From contig CAZWRF010000011.1 in the NCBI GenBank assembly GCA_964636095.1, positions 1-21,061 on the forward strand: DNA of 21,061 nucleotides, read 5' to 3'. Each line of letters begins with the position of its first letter. The stretch's first letter is position 1. Shown in pieces: positions 13,272-20,472 of this stretch. The stretch comes from CAZWRF01 sp964636095 (GTDB lineage: Bacteria; Patescibacteriota; Minisyncoccia; JAHISW01; Tagabacteraceae). The notes beneath the pieces were generated by a model, which was not told the origin of the DNA, ran no database searches, and was given only the letters and a program-made list of their open reading frames with translations. Made by a program: the position numbers and the translations under genes.

Positions 13272-14333
13272 TTAAGCCGTCTTATTTGAAATATGTTTCC
13301 TCTCCGCCAAGTCATTCAAAAGCTCCATCAAAACCGTAGCGGCGGGAACAGCCAAGAGAACGCCCAAAACCCCCCCCAGTTCTCCTCCGATGATAATAGC
13401 AAGAATGGAAATTATGGGAGGAATACCTATTATTTTTCTTACAACCAAAGGATAAATAAGGTGATTCTCAAATTGTTGTATCACGAAAAACAGCGCGATA
13501 ACTATTATGCCCAAGGTGGGGCTTTGAAGAAATGCTACCAAAACCGGAGGGATAGCCGACATTATAGGGCCGAAAACGGGAATAATCTCAAAAACCGCGG
13601 CCAAAAGTGCAAAAGCAAACGCGTAATTTACACGCAAAATGGTAAGACCCAAAAAGACCAAAATACCAACCAAAAGACCCAGCAAAATCTGTCCCTGCAG
13701 CCAAAGGCCTATTTTTTTGTGAGACCTCTTCCACAAATTGAGAACATACCCTTCGTAATTTGAGGGAGTGATTATTCTTACAAAATTATCCAGCCCGTTT
13801 TTTTGAACAGCAAGGTAAAAAGACAAAACCACCATAAGTATAAGAGAGAAGGCGCCGCCGAAAACTTTTGCCGTCGCCAAAAAGAACCCGCTGGAAAATT
13901 CATTTATCTTGCCTTCTATGCCCAGTAAAATGTCCCGAAATGCCGAAGAAAGAGATTTTTCATAACCGGGGAAAAATCCGAACAAATTGTGAGCACCCCC
14001 GCCGTGATCCAGGTAGTGAGGCAGCGTGGCGGCAAACTGGGAAAGCTCAGAAATCAAATTAGGAACTATCATATAAAACAAAGCCGCCAATATCAAAAAC
14101 CCCAGAAAGTAAAGAAATATAAGAGACAAGACCCGGGGAATCTTTTTCTTTTCAAAGAACCTTACGGCAGGCTCCAGCGAAGAAGCAATTACAATGGAGA
14201 ACAAAACAAGCACTACAATATTGCGCACCATATACAATGCAAACAAAAGTATAGCTATAAAAAATACCCTGAGAACCGTCCCTGTGGTTATTTCTATGAC
14301 ATTAATGTTGTTTTTTGGGCTCTTTTCCGCCAT
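13272..14333 (-). CDS. AI-2E family (UPF0118) permease
   Basis: 353 residues with about seven to eight membrane helices: two near the N-terminus (about 17-50), one at 58-84, an extracytoplasmic loop at about 95-150, then the typical C-terminal block with GLWLQGQILLGLLVGILVFLG, FEIIPVFGPIMSAIPPVLVA and PLVVRKIIGIPPIISILAII. These are the conserved signatures of the family, whose members include the TqsA exporter and Na+/H+ antiporters; the substrate here is unknown. The gene starts 3 bases after the M16 peptidase stop and is followed by metG, so it sits inside one operon. Confidence 0.92.
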   Translation of the reverse strand: MAEKSPKNNINVIEITTGTVLRVFFIAILLFALYMVRNIVVLVLFSIVIASSLEPAVRFFEKKKIPRVLSLIFLYFLGFLILAALFYMIVPNLISELSQFAATLPHYLDHGGGAHNLFGFFPGYEKSLSSAFRDILLGIEGKINEFSSGFFLATAKVFGGAFSLILMVVLSFYLAVQKNGLDNFVRIITPSNYEGYVLNLWKRSHKKIGLWLQGQILLGLLVGILVFLGLTILRVNYAFAFALLAAVFEIIPVFGPIMSAIPPVLVAFLQSPTLGIIVIALFFVIQQFENHLIYPLVVRKIIGIPPIISILAIIIGGELGGVLGVLLAVPAATVLMELLNDLAERKHISNKTA

Positions 14334-14336
14334 AGT

Positions 14337-15623
14337 TTACAGATTGAAAATTAATTTTTTATAAAACTCTTCTTTCTTTTTTGTTTCCCCGCCGGCTCCT
14401 ATAACAGCCATGTTCACCTTTGCGGAATTAAACACTTCGTTCGCTATTTTTAGAATATCATTCTGGCTGACTTTTTCAATCTTTGTCATATATTCCTCCG
14501 GCTGTTCGGCCTTTTTGTAAAAAAGTTCCTGTTCGCCGAAAAAATCGGCCACATCGTCGGTTGTTTCAAAATTGAGGAGCGTGTGGCCTCTTATGAATGA
14601 CTTGGCGTCTTTTAGTTCCCTCGCCGATACGCTTTTGTTTTTTAAATTTTTCAAAACTTCAAAAATTTTTTTAATTGACCTTTCCAAATTATCGTGAGAA
14701 AGACCCGCCCTCAAAGCCAGTATTCCCGAGTCTGTTTGAAGGCCCGTTGAGCTTCCCACATAATAAGCCAGGCCGAGTTTTTCTCTTATTTCGGTAAAAA
14801 GGCGCGACGAAGCATTCCCGCCGAGAATAGTGGACAAAACACTCAGGGCATATCTTTTTTCGCTGAACATATCAAAAGCTCTTATTCCTATGGCAACGTG
14901 GCTCTGTTCCGTATTTTTTTCTACAAATCTCACATTGGGAAACGTTTGAAGCGTATTCGCTCTTTGCGCTTTTCTTACCATACCCACTTTAACCTTGTTA
15001 AAAGAACCCGCGACCTGACCGAAAGCTTCACCGGAGTCAACTCCGCCGGCAACAACAACCACCGTATTTCCTGCAAGATAATTGCCGTTTTTATATTTCA
15101 ATATTTCAGGCCGTATTATTTTGCTGACAGATTCGGCTGTTCCCCCTATCGGCCATCCGTTTGGCTGGTCTTTGAACAAAATCTCGTATAATTCGTCCCA
15201 TACCTTTTGCTGAGGAATATCTTCATACATGTTTAGCTCCTGTAAAATTACGCCTCTTTCCTTTTCTATTTCCTCACTTTTAAAAATCGGGTTAAGCAAA
15301 ATATCTGAGACAATATCCAGCCCCGTAACAAAATCTTTTGCCGAAGTTTTTACCCAAAAACCGGTCATTTCTTTTGAAGTAAAGGCGTTGTGTTCCGCTC
15401 CCATTTTATCCAGTTCCTTGTGAATTTGTCCCGGTTTTGGCCGGTTTTTTGTGCCCTTGAAAAAAAGGTGCTCCAAAAAGTGGGAGATACCGCTTATTTT
15501 TTTCGTTTCGTACCTTGAACCGACGCCGACAAGAACCAAAAGCGTAACGGCGCCGGTATTTTCCATCGGCGCCAAAATTACCCGCAGTCCGTTTTTTAGA
15601 ACTTTCTTCTCAAATTTGATCAT
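14337..15623 (-). CDS. M16-family zinc metallopeptidase (insulinase/processing-peptidase type)
   Basis: 428 residues comprising the two homologous M16 halves, as in the M16B group. The inverted zinc motif HFLEH is at 48-52 (H48, H52, catalytic E51), and E129 in VILQELNM is the third ligand at the expected spacing. The C-terminal half carries REKLGLAYYVGSSTG with the R/Y pair that binds the substrate backbone. No signal peptide is visible, so it is likely cytoplasmic. It is the first gene of the four-gene run to tatD. The ATG lies 6 bases after an extended -10-like box, so it may be leaderless. Confidence 0.93.
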   Translation of the reverse strand: MIKFEKKVLKNGLRVILAPMENTGAVTLLVLVGVGSRYETKKISGISHFLEHLFFKGTKNRPKPGQIHKELDKMGAEHNAFTSKEMTGFWVKTSAKDFVTGLDIVSDILLNPIFKSEEIEKERGVILQELNMYEDIPQQKVWDELYEILFKDQPNGWPIGGTAESVSKIIRPEILKYKNGNYLAGNTVVVVAGGVDSGEAFGQVAGSFNKVKVGMVRKAQRANTLQTFPNVRFVEKNTEQSHVAIGIRAFDMFSEKRYALSVLSTILGGNASSRLFTEIREKLGLAYYVGSSTGLQTDSGILALRAGLSHDNLERSIKKIFEVLKNLKNKSVSARELKDAKSFIRGHTLLNFETTDDVADFFGEQELFYKKAEQPEEYMTKIEKVSQNDILKIANEVFNSAKVNMAVIGAGGETKKKEEFYKKLIFNL

Positions 15624-15629
15624 AAGTTA

Positions 15630-15638
15630 AGAATAGCA
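15630..15638 (-). promoter_or_regulatory. Extended -10 promoter of the peptidase-AI-2E-metG-tatD run
   Basis: Minus-strand TGC then TATTCT (15635-15630), 6 bases before the ATG at 15623. Matches to TATAAT are four of six, helped by the TGC extension. It lies between the terminator of the upstream gene and the start codon, and predicts a leaderless message. Confidence 0.45.
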
Positions 15639-15670
15639 TAAACATCTTATCATAAAAATATGAAGAAATA

Positions 15671-15707
15671 AAAAAGCCGCTGCATGTTTTTTGTACAACG
15701 GCTTTTT
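15671..15707 (-). terminator. Rho-independent terminator of the 215-aa gene
   Basis: Stem AAAAAGCCG (15671-15679) / CGGCTTTTT (15699-15707). Further inward the plus strand has two C-A mismatches, but on the minus-strand RNA these become G-U pairs and the stem extends to about 14 pairs. The wobble asymmetry points to minus-strand use, just 10 bases past the stop at 15717. Confidence 0.8.
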
Positions 15708-15716
15708 GCCTTTATA

Positions 15717-16364
15717 TTAACAAGGGGCCTTTGCCTGTTTTGCCCTTTCGTTTGATTCAATACAGGTTATAAGCAAATTCATCATATCCACGCTTTCATA
15801 AGAAAAGAATATTTTTGTACAAATCATTCTAATCAGTTCCCTTGTCAAAAGATTATAATTCTCTTCCAGACTTTTAAAGACCCGGAACAAATAGCGACCC
15901 CTGGAAAACAAAACATTTCGGGAACCCGCGATATTTTTAATGGCCTTGTCCATCTTGTTTTCCCAATTTCTGTCTCTGGTGCTTTCGTATTGGGATACCA
16001 TTTCTTCCATTATTTCACGTGAAAGCTTGGACGATATCTCAGCGATTATATTAAAAACTTTGCAGATATACTCCCATGGCTCCTCGGGACGGCAAACAAC
16101 TTTTTCAAACAAGCTGCAAGATTCCACCAGCCCCAAAATCACTTCGCGCCAATATTTGGGCGTAGCTTCCCAAAAGATAACAGGGTCCCTTTTTATTGCC
16201 AGTTTTTCAAGCTTGGTCATAATCTGGCATTTCGATATGCCGGGGTCGCAAGCAAAACACATCTGCAAAGCAACAGAGATGTCTACTTTGCAGTAAGCTC
16301 TCCTCGCTTCGGAAAAAACATCGTCCAAAGCAGTATCTATATCTCCCCTCGCCAACCGAAACAA
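15717..16364 (-). CDS. Helical protein of unknown function
   Basis: 215 residues, predicted mostly helical and soluble, with about eight cysteines scattered through the chain (CFACDPG near 36, CKVF near 105). No motif is recognised. The start is uncertain: TTG at 16364 is the only early candidate. It lies inside an exact 11-bp tandem duplication and has no ribosome-binding site, and the next Met is about 35 residues in. The gene may therefore be N-terminally truncated. It lies 24 bases beyond the palindrome that closes the Cas2-like unit and ends at a good terminator. It could be cargo of that unit or an older gene cut by it; both are inference. Confidence 0.5.
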   Translation of the reverse strand: MFRLARGDIDTALDDVFSEARRAYCKVDISVALQMCFACDPGISKCQIMTKLEKLAIKRDPVIFWEATPKYWREVILGLVESCSLFEKVVCRPEEPWEYICKVFNIIAEISSKLSREIMEEMVSQYESTRDRNWENKMDKAIKNIAGSRNVLFSRGRYLFRVFKSLEENYNLLTRELIRMICTKIFFSYESVDMMNLLITCIESNERAKQAKAPC

Positions 16365-16380
16365 TTCAAAAACAATTCAA
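16359..16380. repeat. 11-bp perfect tandem duplication
   Basis: AAACAATTCAA occurs twice head to tail (16359-16369 and 16370-16380). The TTG start of the 215-aa gene lies in the first copy. It sits 8 bases from the edge of the 40-bp palindrome at 16389. Confidence 0.85.
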
Positions 16381-16388
16381 AATCAAAA

Positions 16389-16428
16389 ACCTCGTCTATT
16401 TACGGCGATAGCCACAAATAAACGAGGT
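16389..16428 (-). repeat. 40-bp palindrome downstream of the Cas2-like gene (hairpin 1)
   Basis: Near-perfect 40-bp inverted repeat with arms of 18 and a 4-base loop. On the plus strand three pairs are mismatched (two C-A, one A-C); on the minus strand all three become G-U, so the minus-strand RNA can pair along the whole arm. Outer stem ACCTCG/CGAGGT, core GGC-TATC-GCC. A TTTTTGATTTT run follows on the minus strand, so it may also terminate the Cas2-like gene, whose stop is 15 bases away. It resembles hairpin 2 at 28 of 40 positions. Confidence 0.85.
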
Positions 16429-16443
16429 AAAAAATATAAGACA

Positions 16444-17007
16444 TTAAAGACCAAACTCTCCTCTAAGAAGATCTTCGTGTTCCAATTTCTTTACTACAAA
16501 ATAGTGCACGTAGTCTCTAATCTTAAAAACACTAAAAATAAAGTCCACTTCGTTCTTACATTCATACGGAGAAATAAATACACTCTTTTGCAAAGCATAA
16601 AATCCCATATCTTGAAGTTTTAAAGTTATGGCGTCTCTCGCCCTTTTATGCTTCTCGGGTATATCAAAAATAACCAGTCTCCACATCTTGTCCCATTTTT
16701 TAGGAATCGTTATTTTTAAATCATTAACTTGATATTTCAAAACTTTTTTGTTTCCTTTTTCCGTTATTTTAACTACCTGATTGCCTTTTTTATCAAAACT
16801 GATTTTAACAAATCTTTGTTTATTTAAATATTTTAAAGACTGTCTTAACCGCTCCTTGTCTTTCCAGTCTTTGGCGCCAAACAATTTTGCAACCTGCGCA
16901 AAATTAGGCAACACAAAACAAGTAGCTATAAAGCCTCCCAACGCCAAACCTTTCAGGATTTCTTTGGCAAGTTCCCCTTTTGAATATTTGTCTTTCATTT
17001 TTGTCAT
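16444..17007 (-). CDS. PaaX/Cas2-like protein (winged helix plus Cas2-fold domain)
   Basis: 187 residues. A hydrophobic helix at about 13-44 (LKGLALGGFIATCFVLPNFA) is followed by a winged-helix-like part (about 50-95: RLRQSLKYLNKQRFVKIS, then a basic wing and KITEKGNKKVL). The C-terminal ferredoxin-like domain (about 105-187) matches Cas2/PaaX-C: strand WRLVIFDIPE with D115 at the metal-binding Asp position of Cas2, R122 and R124, and LQDMGFYALQKSVFISPYE, the usual Cas2 helix-strand. No CRISPR array and no cas1 are present. It could be a regulator like PaaX or a nuclease-like partner of the flanking palindromes. The start is ATG 17007 or 16998; neither has a ribosome-binding site. Confidence 0.7.
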   Translation of the reverse strand: MTKMKDKYSKGELAKEILKGLALGGFIATCFVLPNFAQVAKLFGAKDWKDKERLRQSLKYLNKQRFVKISFDKKGNQVVKITEKGNKKVLKYQVNDLKITIPKKWDKMWRLVIFDIPEKHKRARDAITLKLQDMGFYALQKSVFISPYECKNEVDFIFSVFKIRDYVHYFVVKKLEHEDLLRGEFGL

Positions 17008-17019
17008 TAAACCAGTACC

Positions 17020-17025
17020 GTTATA
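17020..17025 (-). promoter_or_regulatory. Possible -10 box of the Cas2-like gene
   Basis: Minus-strand TATAAC, five of six to TATAAT, 12 bases before the ATG at 17007 and inside the CCAGTACC inverted repeat. No clear -35 is seen; the expected -35 position falls near the edge of hairpin 2. Confidence 0.35.
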
Positions 17026-17039
17026 GCCTAAGAATAAAA

Positions 17040-17079
17040 ACCCAATTTATATATGGCTATAGCTATAAATAAATTGGGT
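17040..17079. repeat. 40-bp palindrome upstream of the Cas2-like gene (hairpin 2)
   Basis: Near-perfect 40-bp inverted repeat. Outer stem ACCCAATTTAT paired with its complement, one A-A mismatch, one G-T pair, and core GGCTATAGCT. It has the same length as hairpin 1 and shares the core GGCTAT-GC with TTTAT and TAAATA beside it, while the outer stem differs by compensating changes (CCAA/TTGG against CTCG/CGAG). On the minus strand TTTTTATTCTT follows, so it could also terminate glyS, which ends 53 bases upstream. Confidence 0.8.
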
Positions 17080-17131
17080 ACTGGATACACAGATAGACAC
17101 TAAGCACATAGAACAGGGTGGTAAAAACCGT

Positions 17132-18517
17132 TTATTTCAGCTTTTCCCGTAGATACGCGGCGAGCTCTTCTATTTTTATTCTATCCTGCTTCATGGTGTC
17201 CCGGTCACGGACGGTTGCCGCTTTGTCTTCAAGAGAATCAAAATCAACTGTAACGCAAAAGGGCGTGCCGATTTCATCCTGCCGCCTGTATCTCCGGCCA
17301 ATGGACTGAGTCTCGTCGTATTGGCACACAAATTGGCCTTTAAGCGAATCAAAAATCTCAAGAGCAGGCTTTGTAAGTTCATCTTTCTTTGAAAGGGGCA
17401 AAATGGCAACTTTCACCGGCGCCAGTTTTTTGGGAAACTTCATCACCACTCTCGTCTCCCCCTTTACTTCTTCCTCGGTGTAGGCTTCGGAAATCAATGC
17501 CAAAAATACTCTGCCAACCCCCATTGAAGTTTCCAAAATCCAAGGAATAAATTTCTCTCCATTCTCGTTGTACGATAAGTCTACTCCTGAAAACTTTGTG
17601 TGCTGTGTTAAGTCGTAGTCTGTTCTGTCGTGAATTCCTTCTATTTCGTCAAAACCATAAGTAGGAAAATTATACTCAATGTCCCAAGCATCGCTGGCGT
17701 AAAAAACCAAATTTTCATGCTGCTTCCATCTTAAATTTTTCTCTGACAAGCCGAGTTCTATTTGCCACTGCAACCTTTCTTTTTTTATTTCTTCATATTT
17801 TTCTTTGTTTTCGTTTGGCCTTATAAAATACTGCGTATCTGCCTGTTCAAATTCCCGACATCTAAATAAAAAATTGCGAGGCGAGATTTCGTTTCTGAAA
17901 GCCTTGCCTATCTGACCTATGCCAAAGGGAATCTTTGGGTGCATGGAATCCATAACATTTTTGTAGTTTAGATAAATGCCCTGACAAGCTTCTCCCGGAA
18001 GATACACGGGTTCAGAATTTTCTTGTGTAAAGTCGCCATAGTTTGATTTTATAAGCAAATTGAATTTTCTTACTTTGGTAAAGTCAGATTTGCCGCACTT
18101 AACGCATTTTATCTTGTCTTTATTTTCTTCAAAAAGCTTGTTTAGCTCTTCCTCGGACATTTTCTCATCGGCGTTAACGCCTATTTTGTTCAGTTCTTTA
18201 TCCGCCCTCAACCGCGTATTGCAGCTTTTGCACTCAGCCATAGGATCGGAAAAACCGGTTGTATGTCCGGATGCCTCCCATACTTTGGGATGTTTGAACA
18301 TAGCCGAATCCAGCCCGTAATAGTCTCCCCTGTCCTGAATGACTCTTTTCCACCAAAAAGCTTTTATATTATTCAAAAGTTCAACTCCCAAAGGTCCAAA
18401 ATCAAAAGCACCGGCCAAACCTCCGTAAATCTCCGAACCCTGATACACAAAACCTCTCCTCTTTGCCCAGGAGATTATTTTTTCCATTGTTTTTTCAGAT
18501 TTTTTTCCTTCTTTCAT
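17132..18517 (-). CDS. glyS: Glycyl-tRNA synthetase, alpha2 type
   Basis: 461 residues, the class II alpha2 (GRS1-like) enzyme that charges tRNA-Gly. It is not the alpha2beta2 form; names glyS and glyQS are both in use. N-terminal catalytic start GFVYQGSEIYGGLAGAFDFG (22-41), zinc-ribbon insertion with C96, C99, C138 and C141, motif 2 AFRNEISPRNFLFRCREFEQ (206-225), motif 3 ETSMGVGRVFLAL (329-341), and a C-terminal anticodon-binding domain with YDETQSIGRRYRRQDEIGTP. The length is typical for bacteria with this form. It follows the 632-aa surface protein gene by 38 bases; the ATG at 18517 has no clear ribosome-binding site. Downstream lies hairpin 2. Confidence 0.96.
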   Translation of the reverse strand: MKEGKKSEKTMEKIISWAKRRGFVYQGSEIYGGLAGAFDFGPLGVELLNNIKAFWWKRVIQDRGDYYGLDSAMFKHPKVWEASGHTTGFSDPMAECKSCNTRLRADKELNKIGVNADEKMSEEELNKLFEENKDKIKCVKCGKSDFTKVRKFNLLIKSNYGDFTQENSEPVYLPGEACQGIYLNYKNVMDSMHPKIPFGIGQIGKAFRNEISPRNFLFRCREFEQADTQYFIRPNENKEKYEEIKKERLQWQIELGLSEKNLRWKQHENLVFYASDAWDIEYNFPTYGFDEIEGIHDRTDYDLTQHTKFSGVDLSYNENGEKFIPWILETSMGVGRVFLALISEAYTEEEVKGETRVVMKFPKKLAPVKVAILPLSKKDELTKPALEIFDSLKGQFVCQYDETQSIGRRYRRQDEIGTPFCVTVDFDSLEDKAATVRDRDTMKQDRIKIEELAAYLREKLK

Positions 18518-18555
18518 GCTTATATTCAGACTAAATTTATTTTTCCAATACTAAA

Positions 18556-20454
18556 CTATTTTACGACGCCTATCAAGGCATTTGTTTTGGCTTCGGGCAG
18601 CGAGCGAGTTGAGAGAGCATTTCCCATACCAGAAATGTCCTGGCCGGTGAACAGGTCCTTTGCAGAAATAGTACTCTGCGACAATAGGCCGGGTGCGATA
18701 TTAACCTGATTTGGCGCCGGCAATAAAGATACCTTGAAAGAAACACTTTTTTGAGGCTTTATTATTCCGGTTCCCGATTGAAGATTGTCCAAATACCAAA
18801 CAACTTCGCCCGTGCTCTGGTTAAAAATAACTTCTTCTTCCAACGGATCAATAATTCCAAGCCAGCGGACATAAGAAGGCAAAGTGGCCCTAACCTCCGT
18901 ATCTTCGGTGTCATTGTAAAAATTTGATACCGACCAGGTTATTGTATAATTGGTTTCCTGCCCGACTTGAGGGGGCAAAGGACCCGAATCGTAGCTCAAC
19001 GAAGGAAAAACATCAACAATAGAAGCAACTTTCAATTCTTTCGAAACCGTTCCCTCAACAGTTGATACTTGCCCCTCGCTTCCGCTTCTTGAAGCCGTAA
19101 TTTTCGCGCTTAAGTTAACGGTAAAATTTTTATCATCAGGACTGTTTACCGGCAACTTGCTCGCAAATTTAAAAGAAAAGCCAACGCCACCCTCTTTCCC
19201 GGGATTTATCAGAGCCAGACTTCCTTCGCTTGAAGAATTCCAAACCAAAGTATTGTCGTATCCGCGATAAAAACCGTTTTCCACCCTAATACTGCTTACA
19301 TCAATTCCGTTGCCTTGGATCTTCGCCTCTATGGTAGCATCGCGAACTTCCGTTGTAAGGTTGCTCTTCCACGGAATGTTTATTCTTACTGTTTTGTCGG
19401 GAAAAATATTTTCGGTGTCTTTTCCGTCAACCAAGAAGCTCAAATTTAAAAACGGTTTTTTCAAAACTATGGATTGCGCCGTAGAGCCCAGTGAAGAAAG
19501 CGTATTGCCTCCGTCTTTCGACGAACCGGCAGTGGCATTAAAGCTAAGCTCCATCAAATCTTGGCCCTCTATGGTACCTCTTATTTGAAAAGTGCGCTTC
19601 TCTTGAGGCTGAAGGTCTCCTATAAACCACAGGTCGTTTCCTCTGGCTGGTTCAAAGTTCGATTTTTCAAACTGAAAACCGGGGGGATACTCCATTTTTA
19701 AATAAACATTTTTCAAAGTAACGTCGCTGTTTGAAACGAACTCCACGTTCACATCAACCGGCTGGCCCGATTCTTTTTCTTCCGGTAGATTGATTGAAAT
19801 TCCAACGGGAGAACTGGAAAATTTTATTATATTCTTCAGATCTTTCGCAAAAATAGCGTTAGAATCCTTAAGCCTATACTCAAAAGAAAAGTCCATCTCT
19901 TTCTCCTGGTCTTGCTGTCCAAGAACAAAAACATCAATTTCGGTCTTTTTTGTTTCGCCGGGAGAAATAACTCCAACGACTTTTCTTTCTCGCGTAAGAG
20001 GTGAGCCGTCAATAGCCAAAGTGCCCTCCGGATAATCAATGACGAGGTCCGCAAGCTCAAGGCTTACCTTGTTTTTGTTGGTTATTTGCACATACCATTT
20101 GTTTCTTTCTCCTCCCTTTATAATGGACGGGCCGTCAATAGAAATATCAATGTTTTTAGAGGAGACTACGTTTCCGCCAACAAAAATATACCTCCATAAA
20201 TAAAAACCGCCTGCGGCAAGAGCCGCCACCACAACAATAACAGAAGCGATAATCACAAGAGGCGGCTTTTTGCGGCGTGTGCGCCTGGATTCTATTTTTT
20301 CTCTGGTAGTAGCCTTTTTTGTCTCTTCGTCTTTCCAGTAGGTTTTAGTACCCCGGGAAGGAGACAATGCGCCTCTTTTAAAACGCGACTGAAAGGTCTC
20401 TTTTTCGTCGTATAGTTTTTTCTTTAATTTTTTCAGTTCTTCGTCTGTTGCCAT
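18556..20454 (-). CDS. Membrane-anchored protein with tandem beta-sandwich domains
   Basis: 632 residues. Cytoplasmic basic tail (about 1-65, rich in K and R), one membrane helix at about 66-89 (LVIIASVIVVVAALAAGGFYL), then about 540 extracytoplasmic residues of alternating beta strands. These form several immunoglobulin-like or DUF11/CARDB-like units; recurring patterns are NPGKEGGVGFSF, SPGETKKTEIDVFV and QPQEKRTFQIRG, each a PG/PQ-E-(K)-turn before a strand. No cysteine is present and no enzymatic motif is seen. A structural or adhesive surface protein is likely. It is preceded by an extended -10 box 7 bases before the ATG (leaderless) and follows recO by 18 bases. The C-terminus has no second anchor. 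Confidence 0.75.
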   Translation of the reverse strand: MATDEELKKLKKKLYDEKETFQSRFKRGALSPSRGTKTYWKDEETKKATTREKIESRRTRRKKPPLVIIASVIVVVAALAAGGFYLWRYIFVGGNVVSSKNIDISIDGPSIIKGGERNKWYVQITNKNKVSLELADLVIDYPEGTLAIDGSPLTRERKVVGVISPGETKKTEIDVFVLGQQDQEKEMDFSFEYRLKDSNAIFAKDLKNIIKFSSSPVGISINLPEEKESGQPVDVNVEFVSNSDVTLKNVYLKMEYPPGFQFEKSNFEPARGNDLWFIGDLQPQEKRTFQIRGTIEGQDLMELSFNATAGSSKDGGNTLSSLGSTAQSIVLKKPFLNLSFLVDGKDTENIFPDKTVRINIPWKSNLTTEVRDATIEAKIQGNGIDVSSIRVENGFYRGYDNTLVWNSSSEGSLALINPGKEGGVGFSFKFASKLPVNSPDDKNFTVNLSAKITASRSGSEGQVSTVEGTVSKELKVASIVDVFPSLSYDSGPLPPQVGQETNYTITWSVSNFYNDTEDTEVRATLPSYVRWLGIIDPLEEEVIFNQSTGEVVWYLDNLQSGTGIIKPQKSVSFKVSLLPAPNQVNIAPGLLSQSTISAKDLFTGQDISGMGNALSTRSLPEAKTNALIGVVK

Positions 20455-20461
20455 CGATTTT

Positions 20462-20470
20462 ATTATAACA
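20462..20470 (-). promoter_or_regulatory. Extended -10 promoter of the 632-aa surface protein gene
   Basis: Minus-strand TGT then perfect TATAAT (20467-20462), 7 bases before the ATG at 20454 and only 2 bases beyond the recO stop codon. It predicts a leaderless mRNA separate from recO. A poor -35 (TTGAAC, 20492-20487) lies inside recO with a 19-base spacer. Confidence 0.6.
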
Positions 20471-20472
20471 TA

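Larger units (their letters stand above)
17012..17084. repeat. 8-bp inverted repeat CCAGTACC/GGTACTGG around hairpin 2
   Basis: CCAGTACC at 17012-17019 and its exact complement at 17077-17084 enclose most of hairpin 2 and a TATAAC box (17025-17020, minus strand). The left copy ends 4 bases before the ATG at 17007, about where transcription would begin, so it could be an operator arm for the winged-helix protein or an element end. Confidence 0.6.

Noticed and set aside
16444..17007. HUH (Y1) transposase of IS200/IS605 type
   Set aside because: The protein lacks an HUH motif and a catalytic tyrosine helix; the winged helix plus Cas2-like domain fits better.
16389..17084. CRISPR-Cas locus suggested by the Cas2-like protein
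   Set aside because: There are no regularly spaced direct repeats with spacers, no cas1 and no effector gene in the window. The two 40-bp units are palindromes about 610 bases apart.
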